Shown: piece by piece, positions 34,061-44,129 of the stretch
Layout: the number at the start of each line of letters is the position of its first letter
Position numbering within the stretch: position 1 is the first letter of the stretch
Notes under the pieces: model-generated
Told to the model about the DNA's origin: nothing
Database searches by the model: none
Seen by the model: only the letters and a program-made list of their open reading frames with translations
Origin: Distichodus sexfasciatus
Lineage: Eukaryota > Chordata > Actinopteri > Characiformes > Distichodontidae
NCBI GenBank assembly: GCA_032718565.1
Contig: JAVGVS010000310.1
Coordinates: forward strand, 62,001 to 126,000
Length of the DNA stretch: 64,000 bases
Reading direction: 5' to 3'
Position numbers and translations under genes: made by a program

Positions 34061-34420
34061 AACCCCACTAACTTTTAAAAAGAGTGCAGCTCTGCAGAGT
34101 GGGATTTTTTTGCAGGATTTTGCGGTTGGCTTGCGGTTATCGAAGGCGGTGCTAGTGTCAATATGGCAACGGAGGGGGAAAAGGACTCGTTAATCCATCG
34201 CCCCTCATCAGTACGGGCCGCTGGGGTCGGCGCTTCCCCACCAAATCACGACTCAGCCTTGAAAGAGATCAGACTCGGCGCTTTGTTCCTGCTGATCCGC
34301 CCGACTCAGCGCTGGGCTTCAACCGACTCACCCCGAGCAAAGTGGCAAAACAAAAGGCAATTAGCTAACGAGCATCAACACGAAACTTACACGCCTTTAT
34401 TCTTACAGGACGCTCATTTT
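34061..34420. other. Unique CpG-containing block within array family M
   Basis: Array sequence stops and a GC-richer unique block begins (ATCGAAGGCGGTGCTAGTG, TACGGGCCGCTGGGGTCGG, then AGGCAATTAGCTAACGAGC), after which the array resumes. An open frame of 98 codons at 34163-34459 has no recognisable domain. Candidate conserved element or unrecognised exon. Confidence 0.3.
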
Positions 34421-35225
34421 AAAAATAGTTTGTCTCCATCTCTAACATGTACTTCTTAAAGGTTTTTATATAAATTACATTTTTGCATATTATGTTTTTT
34501 CAAAGGTTGTATCCACTGCTATTATGCGATTTTTTAATCCTTTTCTAAAAATTGCAAGTTTGCATATTTGATTCTTTTATTGTCTCCATTTCTAACATGC
34601 AAAATTACATTTATTTACATTAGTCTCCAACATGTAAAATCACAAAAAAAAATTGTCCCATCTCTACATGATTTTTTTTTACTCTTTGTCTCCATTCCTA
34701 ACATGCGAAATTACAATTTGTAAAACGTTTTTTACATTTTGTCTCCACCGCTATCGTGCAAAATTGCAAGTTTTTAAACAGTTTATCTTTATCTGTAACA
34801 TTCAAAATCTTTATGAAAATTTGTTAAAAACGAAATAAAGATATCAAGATTTTTCACATTAGATTTTTTTGTACATTTTATCTCCTTCTCTAGTATGCAC
34901 AAATCACATTTTAAAAATAGTTTCCATTTCTAACATGCAAAACCATTGATAAAAATTACAACTTTGTATATGTGAATTGTTGTTAATCATGCAAAACACC
35001 TTTAATTTTTTTGTTTAAAAATATAGTAACCTTGCATATTAGATTGTGTTTCTATCTCTAACATGCAAAGTCATTTTAGTCTCTGCAACTATCGCATTTT
35101 TATTACTCTGTCTAATATGAAAAATCGCAACATTTTTGCATTTTGTTTCCATCTCTGCAGTTTTGCTTTTTTTTTTTTTTTTTTTAATCTCCCCTTTTCT
35201 AACATGCAAAATGACATTTTTAGGT
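34421..35225 (+). repeat. AT-rich array family M, block 2
   Basis: Same phrases as block 1 (TCTCTAACATGC, AAATTGCAAGTTTGCATATT, TTGTCTCCAT), more than ten loose copies, with a T run at 35168-35186. Confidence 0.88.
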
Positions 35226-35229
35226 CCTA

Positions 35230-35640
35230 TCTGCTACTTTGACGTTTCGCTTCCCGCTGCCCCTCACTTCCCACCGCAATGTCGTGCACCTCGCCATATT
35301 TGCATTTGGAATTAAAATTCTCTTGCGCTAGACTCTTTAGAATAAAGGATAAGCATGAGATGAAGGGGGATGAAGAATATTTTTTGCCGCTGCTCTAAAA
35401 TGCAGGGCCTTATTGACCGCGGCCTCACTCATCAGAAGAGTGTTCACTCGGGCTAGTCGCATTAATCGCAAAATAAATTGAAAAGTGCAATCAATGATCG
35501 GGCGAGTGTTGGACGGTAATGATATCACGTCCAGATAATCCAATAATTGAGAAGCTGATGTATTTGCCATCTTCGTAATGTGTTGCCGTTTGGGCTGGGG
35601 CTGAGACCGACCCCCCTCAATGCTGATTGAATGATGAACC
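35230..35640. other. Unique CpG-containing block with one copy of a 76-bp duplicate
   Basis: Complex sequence with GGGCCTTATTGACCGCGGCC, TAGTCGCATTAATCGC, and at 35488-35563 a 76-bp stretch repeated at 36109-36183 at roughly 90% identity. It begins CAATCAATGATCGGGC and ends ATAATTGAGAAGCTGATG and TAT. Candidate conserved non-coding element. Confidence 0.4.
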
Positions 35641-35654
35641 GTTTGCTGAAAAGC

Positions 35655-36105
35655 ACAGCAAATACAAATTTAATATGTAATACATCGAGACAAAGAGCAT
35701 TCAAAATAAAAATTAAAAATGCCGTTTCAAAATTGCAAAATTGTAATACTACAAAATTGCACATTTGATTTGTTTTTCACACCTGAACAACACACACACA
35801 AAAAAACGGAGACAAAATGTATTCAAAGTTTTCAAATATATTTTAAATTGCAATTTCAAAATTGCTAAATTGCTAATTTGAAAAAAAAAAAAATCCAAAA
35901 AGTAAAATCATAAAATCATAGAGATGGAGACAAAATGCAAAACCCCTCAAAAGCCCTAAAATGCAAAATTCCATTGAAAATTGAAAATAAAAATCTTTAA
36001 TGCAAAATCACAAACCTATCGCAATCGCAAAGATGTAGACTAGATGTAAAATTCAAAATGTAAGATGCAAAACTGCAATTTTTAACATTTTGCTTTCACC
36101 TCTAC
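35655..36105 (-). repeat. AT-rich array family M, inverted block
   Basis: The family phrases appear as their complements: AGAGATGGAGACAAAATGCA (about 35919), AATTGCAAAATTG and AATGCAAAATCACAAACC. The block is therefore inverted relative to those at 33.7-35.2 kb and 39.4-40.2 kb. Confidence 0.8.
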
Positions 36106-36108
36106 AAT

Positions 36109-36183
36109 CAATCAATAATCGGGCAGTGTTGGGTGGTAATAATATCACCGCCCGATAATCCAATAATTGAGAAGCTGATGTAT
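36109..36183. repeat. Second copy of the 76-bp unique block
   Basis: Direct repeat of 35488-35563. The last 30 bases are identical in both copies; the first 45 differ at about seven positions plus one gap. The inverted AT-rich array lies between the copies. Confidence 0.85.
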
Positions 36184-36189
36184 CCATCG

Positions 36190-36660
36190 TCATGGTAACA
36201 AGTATTAGGCCGGACCTCCCTCGAGACTCAATTAAACCACAAGACTCGCTGTCCGAAACTGGAATGGGTCTGACCTGTGTGTTGCAGCTTTAATGAACAA
36301 ATCAGGTCTTGTCCAGGATGAGATGGGGGTGATTGCTATGACGGCCCAGCTTCTTTTGGCTGTTTTTAAAATGTGGTTGAGAAGTCTAGAGAAAACCAAA
36401 AGCTTTTGTTAAAAATTGTGAATTTTTATTTTTTTGTTTCATTATTTTAAAGATCACAATGGCCACAATGTGAGTAAAAAGGTGAGCTCTACATCTTTGA
36501 CAATGTTGGCAATTCTTACAGCATTTTTTCTATTACTGTTGCATTTAGAATTCAATTATGCAACAATATGTTTATGATATTACCAACATACTGTAAATGT
36601 TTTGCTACTTTGTGAAACTTGAGAAATACGAGTATTAGGGACATTGTACATTAAAAAGAA
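36190..36660. other. Unique sequence
   Basis: No gene or repeat recognised. Confidence 0.4.
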
Positions 36661-36661
36661 A

Positions 36662-36932
36662 AAAAAATGGAGAGGGGTGAAATTCAGAGAAAAAACTGAG
36701 AAATTCCAAGATTAAAGGTTTACGAGAAGAAAAAAGAAAGAAAGAATAAAAGACAATAAAAGTCAGATCATAAAGTTGCAATTTTGTGAGAAAAAGTCTG
36801 ATATTCCGAGATCACAAAGTTGCAAATCTGTGACAAAAAAATCTGATATTCCGAGTGTATTCACAAGTGTATTTGGTATTCACAAAGTCGCAAATTTGTG
36901 AGAAAAAAGTCAGATATTCCGAGATCACTTTG
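36662..36932. repeat. Short tandem repeat, ~50-65-bp unit, three copies
   Basis: AAAGTTGCAATTTTGTGAG, AAAAAGTCTGATATTCCGAG and ATCAC recur from about 36772, 36826 and 36886. The unit resembles a tandem repeat common in fish genomes. Confidence 0.8.
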
Positions 36933-37219
36933 GAACAATACAAAACAAAGCAGATAAAAGAAGATAAATGTTGTCAAACACATCATAAATTACATGTTAA
37001 TGATTGCTGTAAAAACTGTATTGTATCACTGTAGCGTAAGTGTCATTTCACACGGTACTGTAGCTACCTACACCTTTAAGGTGCGATGGGCAATATTATA
37101 ATCACTTACAAATTTCGTGACTGTGATTTTCATCAAATTTATGAGCAAAGATACAGAGCTTCTTTTTTGTGATGATGATGATGATGATGATAATAAATAT
37201 AACTGCAAGCAGTGATTAC
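36933..37219. other. Spacer with short (GAT)n
   Basis: A (GAT)n run at about 37171-37193 sits just outside the left end of the next element; a matching (GAT)n run lies just outside its right end. Confidence 0.6.
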
Positions 37220-38800
37220 GGGGGCCATGCAGTTTGCAGCTTTATCAGTTTTTCATGAATCGAAGTGGACAGACGTTGAAATAGGACACGTTTCATCCCT
37301 TTATCTAGCCTGCTACGGTTCAAAACTTATTAGGCAAAATGCAAAATAGCTTATTATAGCGCCACCAACTGGCATAGTGGTGCAATTTTTTTGCCTGAGT
37401 AGTGGGAGGGGTACCAGACCTACCTGCCAAATTTCTAAGCTGTAGCCCACCCAGAGCCAGATTTCTATGACACTCAGTGTGTGGCATTGCAGTCCTATGC
37501 CAAGCCCACCACATTTATTTCTATATTATCGGCAAATGAAGAGGAACATTAAAAATGTGCTTGAAAGTAATTAAAGAAGAATGTCTTGGGGTTCAAATGA
37601 TACCAGTTGCATGTAGATTGGATAAAAATCCAGGGTCTAGTTCGTAAGAGATGGTTTTGCATATTACGCAAATTAGGGAGAAATTCAATATGGCAGAAAT
37701 AGATGCAAGGGTCTAAAAAGATTCGTCTTGACCCAAGGAGTAAGATGATGTAAGATTTTTGGAGAACTGGAGCTACCGTTCAAAAGTAGTCTGCAGCGTT
37801 ATCAGTTCTTTACGAATTGAATTATATACATGTTGTGACTTGATATCTTTCATCTTTTTTTCTACGTATTTACGGTTATAGTGAACTTAACTTTAAGTAG
37901 TGAAGTTAACTTTAAAGTACTTTATTATTGTGCCAATAAGTGGAATAGTTGACTAGTTATGCCGATTAAAGAAAAATCCAATATGAGAAAAATAGATATG
38001 AGGGTTTATTAAGATTCGTCCTGATCTAAGAAATAAGATGGTATAAGATTTTTAAGAATCGGAGCTACGATTCAAAAGTTATTACGGAAAACACATAATA
38101 GCTTATTAGCGCCACCAAGTGGTAGAGTGGTGCAATTATTTTTTTTTGCCTGAATAGTACATGAAGTGTTGAAATATGGGCAAAGTGGCGCAATTTCTTT
38201 TCCTCAGTATTGGGTAGAGTCAAGGACCTACCTGCCAAATTTCAAAGCTGTTTCCCACCCAGAGCCAAATTTCTATGACACTCGGTGTATGGATTTGCAG
38301 TCCTATGCCAAGCCGAGCCCATTTATTTGCATATTACATAAAAATGAAGACCTAAATTAAAAATGTGCTCAATAATAATTAAAGAAGAGTGTCTTGGGAT
38401 TCAAATGATACCAGTTGCATGCAGATTGGACAAAAATCCAGGGAGGTGTTCAGAAAAGATGGGATTTCATTTTATGCAAATTAGCGAAAAATCAAATATG
38501 GCAGAAATAGATGCGAGGGTCTAAAACATTTGTCTTAAACCAAAGAATAAGATGATATAAGATTTTTGAGAATCAGAGCTACGGTTAAACATTTATTCGA
38601 CAAAATGCAAATTTTTTTGGAAAATAGCTTATTTTGGTGCAATTCTTTTTGCCTGAGTAGTGGGTGGGGTACCGGACCTACCTGCCAAATTTCAAAGCTG
38701 TAGGTCTTACCGTTTTTTCTCCACAACGCATTTTAAGGCAGAAAAAAAAATGGCACAATAACAATAGGGTACCACGCAGTGTTCCACTGCATGGCCCCCT
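37220..38800. mobile_element. Composite dispersed element with inverted ends
   Basis: The left end, GGGGGCCATGCAG (37220-37232), is inverted at the right end as CTGCATGGCCCCC (38787-38799). Inside, a body unit is present about 2.5 times: TAGCGCCACCAA(C/G)TGG, GTGGTGCAATT, CCTACCTGCCAAATTTC and CCAAGCC(G/C)A(G/C)CC at 37357-37510, 38108-38320 and (partial) 38618-38720, followed by GATACCAGTTGCATG and AAATAGATGCGAGGGTCTAA in the full units. The phrases are familiar from fish genomes; I do not know a superfamily. No long frame. Confidence 0.7.
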
Positions 38801-38810
38801 AATAATAATA

Positions 38811-38846
<36 letters not shown>
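38801..38846. repeat. (AAT)n-(GAT)n microsatellite
   Basis: TAATAATAATAA then a GAT run of about 33 bp at the right end of the composite element. Confidence 0.97.
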
Positions 38847-38949
38847 ATTTATTAACATACAGTATGTTATTGCATTTATATAAAGAATTACAGTGAAATT
38901 GTGTAGTGTTCATTATATTGGAAAAAAATGACCGTTTATTTCAGTCAGT

Positions 38950-39300
38950 ATTATTTTAACGCCACACACAGAAGTGTCAAACTGCATGCCTATAAAGCGA
39001 GCATTCGGTTTCTGCTGAGGCGATTATTTGGGCGAAAGCGTCCCGTCGGCGGCGACCACAGGTGCTAATTACCACGCTAAATCATTTATGTGGCGGCAGA
39101 CAAATGATGTCAAACACAGAGGGGGCTGCCGGAAAGGTCTCGGTTACAAACGATGTCCAATCAATCAGCCCCGTCGTTTTCCGCAGCGTTAGCGTCGGAG
39201 ATTTCAAGAGCTAAAACTCAAAAGCTTTTCATTTGTAATGGTAGATAAAAACGCTGAACGGCAGAAGTGGTGCTACTGACATTTTCCAAAATCAAACAAA
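38950..39300. other. Unique CpG-rich block
   Basis: Contains AAAGCGTCCCGTCGGCGGCG (39036-39055), GGTGCTAATTACCACGC (39061-39077) with a TAATTA-like core, and TTTTCCGCAGCGTTAGCGTC (about 39178). Array family M resumes directly after it. Among the better conserved-element candidates by texture. Confidence 0.35.
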
Positions 39301-39359
39301 AGTTGCGAAAAAAATAGCATCAAAGTCCCCAACGTTGTTCCAACATTTTCAGAAGTGCT

Positions 39360-40195
39360 AGCAAGTCTCCACACACTTAAACACTACATTTAATTTCCAT
39401 CTATAACCTGATTAATTTCATGTTTTACATTTTGTAAAAACCGCAGATTTGTGCTTTTTTGCTCCATTGCTATCACTTAAAATAACATCTAATATGCAAA
39501 TTCGGCGAATGTAATTTTGCACATTTTTCAACAAAATCACAATTTTTTACCTTTTGCAAAAATTGCAAATTTGCATATTAGATTTTTTTCATCTTCTCTC
39601 CAACATTGTTACGCAGATATCAATTCTTTACATTTCATCTCCATCTTTAATATGCACATTTTAAAATATTTATCTCCATTTCTAACATGAAATCTTACCT
39701 TTTTAAATTTTAATTTTGCACATTAGATTTTTTAAGAAACATGTTGTACCCAGTGCTATCATGCAGAACCACATTTTATCTTCGTCTGTACCATACAAAA
39801 TCACATTTAAAAAATATTTTGACTCTAATAGAATTTTTTTTACCTTTTGTAAAAAATTGAAATGTATTAGAATTTTTGTCTCCACATGCACTGTTATCAC
39901 AATTTTAAAACATTTTCTCTTCATCTCTAGCATTAAAAATGCATTTTTAAATATTTTTGTTCCATCTCTAACATGCTTTTTATTTTATTTTTACATCTAA
40001 CAAGCAAAATCATAACTGTAAACCTTATGTAAAAATTACAATTTTGCATTTAGATTTTTTAATTTTATTTTATTTACACCACTTTCACATAGAATTACAT
40101 TTTACTTCTAACATTACAAAATCCCATTTCTTGTATTTCATCTGCATTTCTAACATGGAAAATCACAATTTTTGTACATTTTGTCTTCATCTTCT
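39360..40195 (+). repeat. AT-rich array family M, block 3
   Basis: TCTCCATTTCTAACATG, TTTGTAAAAATTGCAAATTT and TGCATATTAGATTTTTT recur in the same orientation as blocks 1 and 2. The phrases end abruptly at the next GC-richer block. Confidence 0.85.
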
Positions 40196-40199
40196 ATCA

Positions 40200-40560
40200 C
40201 CTTTATCATACTGGAGATCCCCGTTTACTGCTGCGCCAGTTTTGTGGGAAGCGATCTCCCTCTTTAGAGGCAGCGTAAAAAAATAAAAAAAAAGACGAAG
40301 GTGGCAGGCGAAACCCTGGCGAGCATCCAGGCTGTAACTCAAATGTGGGGGCAGCCTTCCGGCAGAGAGGGAGGGAGGAGGGAAAGCAAAAAAAACGACC
40401 ACTGTCACGGAGCAACTGCAAGCCTTCAGGATTTATTCGCCCTTTTCTCAATCCGTCATCCCGTTTTCTTAAGCGGCCACCCCGGCGACGGATTGCGGGA
40501 GACTTTTTAAAATAATTAGGATGCCACCAGACCATTTCCGTGACTTAGTGACCATCCGGA
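40200..40560. other. Unique CpG-containing block
   Basis: Complex sequence with AAGCGGCCACCCCGGCGACG (40471-40490) and an A-rich run (40277-40293). Frames of 69-109 codons on both strands have no domain I know. Confidence 0.3.
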
Positions 40561-40785
40561 AGGCATCACGTTTCCAGACGGGAGAAGAGGAGCGACTCTT
40601 GAGGAAGTCAAGGAAGGATCTTTCTCACGTTGGGTTGGTTGTGTTGGTGAAAGGTTGGGAAAACAGTTTAGGAACACCAAAAAACCCACATGATTGGCGA
40701 TGGTTAATTCATTTGATTGGGGGTGGCACTTGGCCAGATAGCCTATTAAATAATGGCAACACTATGACAAGTACCTAAACCAGTG

Positions 40786-40880
40786 GTCCCCAAATTGTGG
40801 CCCCTCGAGCCAGATCCAGCCCGAGTAACCAATATTTCTGGCCGCTCACATCACATTGGCAACAAACGTAAGCAGACATG
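40786..40880 (+). mobile_element. hAT-like left-end remnant
   Basis: CAGTGGTCCCCAAATTGTGG followed by CCCCTCGAGCCAGATCC resembles the terminus of Charlie-type hAT elements. No inverse copy is visible downstream. Confidence 0.4.
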
Positions 40881-41515
40881 TCCACTAGTCATTAAGAGTG
40901 AGTGAAATCTTAACTATAACAAATGATGACAAATTATACCACCTTAAAAAGGTAGAACCTTTGATTGCATTAATATTGAAGTCCTACAAGGCTTGCATTG
41001 GAACAGTAGCCAGTCAGAATCATAAACTATTACACACTTAACAATAACTATGTGGCTATACTATACTAGGTTTGGGTTTTGTCGGCAGTTTCGTGGGCAA
41101 CAATGACGTAACCCTGTTCAAGCTGAAGGAAGCATAGACGGAGTGAAAATGGCACACATCCAATCGGCAACAAAAATGTTTACAGAGGTGTCTGGATTGA
41201 CTATGCATGCAATCGCTTACCAGAGTGATTCTCCTTCCTGGAAGCAGCAATTTCGCCACTCTCATTTATTCATTATGTCCGTAGGAACCCCCTAAGTGCA
41301 TCCTAGGCTTTTACCCCAAGCTAAGAAGTGCATTGCCAGTCACACCGCATCAGCATTGCTCCCTAAAAACTGCCAGCTTTACTCCGAAACGTGTATGGTG
41401 ATCAGCGTCGGCCCTCTGGAAGCTCTGGTTTCAAGGCCAGTCGGTCAATAAGGAATGGCTTGTGGAGCAATTCTCTTGGACATACAGATTAACAGACAGA
41501 TGTCCTGATATGCAT
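40881..41515. other. No recognised feature
   Basis: Unique sequence of mixed composition. Confidence 0.4.
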
Positions 41516-41516
41516 G

Positions 41517-41569
41517 AAAGTGAGTGATTATTCGTTATTGTAAATACAGCACAGCACAGTGCATCATAA
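41517..41569 (-). mobile_element. SINE family A tail fragment
   Basis: AAGTGAGTGATTATTCGTTA and CAGCACAGCACAGTGCATCA: tail sequence only, abutting the head of the next copy. Confidence 0.7.
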
Positions 41570-41829
41570 AGGGGCAATTGGTAGTGTGACGGTTAGGAAG
41601 TTGGCCACATGATCAGAATGTCGCCGCTGGTTCAAGTCCCGGCTCAGTACACATACCACCGAGGTACTAAACCGCAAGGTATCATCTTAAAGCACCGCTC
41701 CCTGAGCACTGCCAAAAAGCTGCCCACTGCTTCTTCATGAATGCGTCAAATGCAGAGCTCACATTTCGTTGTGGTGCAATGAGTGCTGTGCTGTGGTGTG
41801 TTCACAATCACAAATAATCACTCACAAGA
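41570..41829 (+). mobile_element. tRNA-derived SINE, nearly full-length (family A)
   Basis: The head GGGGCAATTGGTAGTGTGAC with an A-box-like TGGTAGTGTGACGG and a B box GGTTCAAGTCC (41630-41640) indicates an internal polymerase III promoter. The body continues with TGAGCACTGCC, AGCTGCCCACTGCTTC and GTCAAATGCAGAGCTCACAT, and the tail with GTGGTGTGTTCACAATC and AAATAATCACTCAC. The two boxes and the tail are what define the family in this window. Confidence 0.85.
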
Positions 41830-42024
41830 AATAAGACATCTGCATTTGACCCATCCATGTAGGAGCAGTGGGCTGTTGACATGGGCAATGCCCAAGGAGT
41901 AGTGTTTAGCAGAGGGTACTTTACTCACAGGTACTTTAATCATATCTTTGCCAGTCTGGGATTTGAACAGGAGCCCCCATAGTCACTGTAGCAACTCCCT
42001 AAACTCTACGGTACCACTGCTCCA
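41830..42024 (-). mobile_element. SINE family A copy, tail-to-tail with its neighbour
   Basis: CATCTGCATTTGACCCATCC, GAGCAGTGGGCTGTTGACAT, GGGCAATGCCC, and CAGTCTGGGATTTGAACAGG (B-box complement) to CTCTACGGTACCACTGCTCC. Its tail is missing; the junction falls in the tail of the plus-strand copy. Confidence 0.8.
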
Positions 42025-42215
42025 ATGACTGCTGTCACTGTTTATTCCAAAAATTGTTCGATCCCGAGACTTCTGATCAGGAAGTCAGTAGTGTAGTTAC
42101 AAACAGAGCAACAACAGGGAGTTACCGACTATAACCTCATTCAGCATGACTAGTCTGCATATAGTCTACAAAACAACACAAAAAGTTATGCCAGAAATGA
42201 CACAGGAAATGAGGG

Positions 42216-42440
42216 TGGCGGTAAATGAGACTAGTGGTAGGATACACCACTATGGAACAAGAGGTAGTGGGTTTAAATCCTGCTGTGGAGAGGCATTACT
42301 ACCACAGGATTGCTGAGTAAAACCCTTGACCCCAAGTTGCTATAGGGAAAACTATCCCTGTAATTTGAAAATGGAAATCACTCTGGACTAGAGTGTCTGA
42401 TGAATGCCTTGCATTTCTGAACCTCTTAATCTCTACTGGG
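42216..42440 (+). mobile_element. SINE family B, tRNA-derived copy
   Basis: A-box-like TAGTGGTAGGATAC and B-box-like GTGGGTTTAAATCC (42247-42260) are followed by AGTAAAACCCTTGACCCCAA, GTTGCTATAGGG and the tail TCTGGACTAGAGTGTCTGAT and GAATGCC. The reverse complement of this tail and body appears at 11570, 18925 and 55535. Confidence 0.75.
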
Positions 42441-42480
42441 GTTACATGGACTGGAGCAGTCCTAGGCGGGCACCAACACA

Positions 42481-42712
42481 CCGCAGGTCATACACACTCA
42501 GACAATCACACTTGCAGTCACACCTTATGGGACTAATTTAGATTTGCCAGTCAACATATAGTGCATGCTTATGGACTGTGGGAGGCAACCATAGCACCCT
42601 GAGAAAAGAGCACACAAACTCCACAAAAAGGCCCTACGGCCGATCCAGGGATCAAACCCAGGACCTTCTCGCAGTTAGGCGGCAGCAGTAATCACTGTGC
42701 CACCCCAATGTC
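42481..42712 (+). mobile_element. Dispersed fish repeat, second copy (family C)
   Basis: CAGTCACACCTTATGGGACT, ATGGACTGTGGGAGGCAACC, CACACAAACTCCACAAAAAG, GGATCAAACCCAGGACCTTC and CACTGTGCCACCCC in the family order; the left part is missing. Confidence 0.8.
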
Positions 42713-42714
42713 AT

Positions 42715-43050
42715 GAATGTAAATGGGACATGATGCTATGCTCACACCGACAAGTGTGAATGAAACAAGAGACAAGAAACAAGACTAGCACTACCACTCA
42801 TTATCAAATTTTGGAGTTTCATCTGATCAAGAGCTTTTGTAACTGATCCCTTAGTAATTCAAAACTTGCCTTAAAATCACATAGTGATTACATGAGAAGG
42901 TTGGAAATTGTTAGATATTAAGTATTGCACAAATTTGTCACTGGTATTCTGGTACTTTTACCCTAAAAGAGCCCAAAAATCATGTAGTGTGTAGCCTGAT
43001 GCAGGCCTTACTTGAGCGGGAGGGATCACCTCAAACCTGTCATCAAGTTG
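42715..43050. other. No recognised feature
   Basis: Unique sequence with no gene or repeat I can name. Confidence 0.4.
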
Positions 43051-43610
43051 AAGAAGAAAAATCAAGCGAGGTTCACTTGCCCCCTGCTAATGTTAGAAAC
43101 CTCGGCAAAGAGAAAGCACTGTAAATGACTCAATTTACTTTTAAAGGTCAAATATCCAGTCACCACTGAGAAGACTAATTAAGTGCCCTTCAAAGCCCTC
43201 AGAGTCCATATGAATAGATAATAATATAACCGATCCGGCGCGTCAAGCTCCAGGCACCAAGACGAACGAGTGCCACTTGGTTTGCATGCGGTCAGGTCTG
43301 CATTAAAAGGTTCTCACCGGGGAGGAGTCTCGTGTTGAACAAACGTAAATATCACGCTGGCAGCCATTATCATTTCACGGCACAGCAGCAAGGGAGGTCA
43401 AACGGATCAGGGCGAAGGAGCCAAAGAAGAACAGTTTGCAAAATTGCTGGGGGTTCCCTGAGGGATGAGTTCCAGTCATATGGATGTATGAGTTTTAGCA
43501 GGGGTTTCAGATTAGGGATTGGGATCCGATCAGGCCCATGCTTGATGCACCCAATGTCACTGGGACATAAAAATTCATAAATTTTAGCCAAGTTAGGGCA
43601 AAAGATACAG
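43051..43610. other. Unique block, possible regulatory element
   Basis: Contains GAAGACTAATTAAGTGCCC (43170-43188) with a TAATTA core, GATCCGGCGCGTC (43233-43245) and a 73-codon minus frame without a domain. It is preceded and followed by sequence of similar texture. Confidence 0.3.
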
Positions 43611-43860
43611 ATGTTACCTTTATTGCCATGCAGTGCAGAACCCTTTAAGGACCTAGAAAAAGGTTTTTCAAATGGATTTCAAAGACGCCTCTGAGATGGG
43701 GGTTCTCTATTTAAGCAAAAGGATGCTTTAGGATCATTTTTTGAAGAGCAAAGAAAAACAAAGAGGTCAATATAGCCTGCATTGTCTTCGCATATCCGTT
43801 CCCATTCCCCACCCTCTTTTCAAATTGTAAAGTGCACACAACGATGCTTGAATAGAACCA
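43611..43860. other. No recognised feature
   Basis: Unique sequence. Confidence 0.4.
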
Positions 43861-44060
43861 AGTCTCCAGCGGCTGGTTGGAGTGGGAGGACGTGTGGTGC
43901 AGAGCAGCGGAGGTGGTGAGGGGGGTCACGGATGGCCCGATGCTCTGGCCCATAGGGGCTCAATTAACTGCAGAACAATGGCCTCACTTCAGCCTCTCCT
44001 AGCAAAGCTGCCAGAGCAGCAGCGAGACCTCTTTAATCTCCCCCGACTGGCCTGGCCTGG
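43861..44060. other. Unique block with SOX-like site
   Basis: AACAATGG at 43973-43980 fits the SOX core, 10 bp after a CTCAATTAACTGC stretch (43958-43970). Polycistronic or coding signals are absent. The pairing of SOX and homeodomain-like motifs is suggestive only. Confidence 0.3.
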
Positions 44061-44129
44061 CATTTGAGCCAGACCCAGCCAGTTCGGGCGGCTGACCGGA
44101 CAGATAGATGGACGTACACATGTGCCCAC

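Noticed and set aside
34163..34459. 98-codon plus-strand frame in a CpG-containing block
   Set aside because: It runs into the AT-rich array and contains no recognisable domain; kept only as a unique block.
41570..41645. Possible functional tRNA gene
   Set aside because: A and B boxes are present, but the body and tail are those of SINE family A, and no acceptor stem pairing is evident.
42243..42262. GAGGTAGTGGGTTT resembling a let-7 seed
   Set aside because: It is the B-box region of a tRNA-derived SINE, with no matching hairpin arm.
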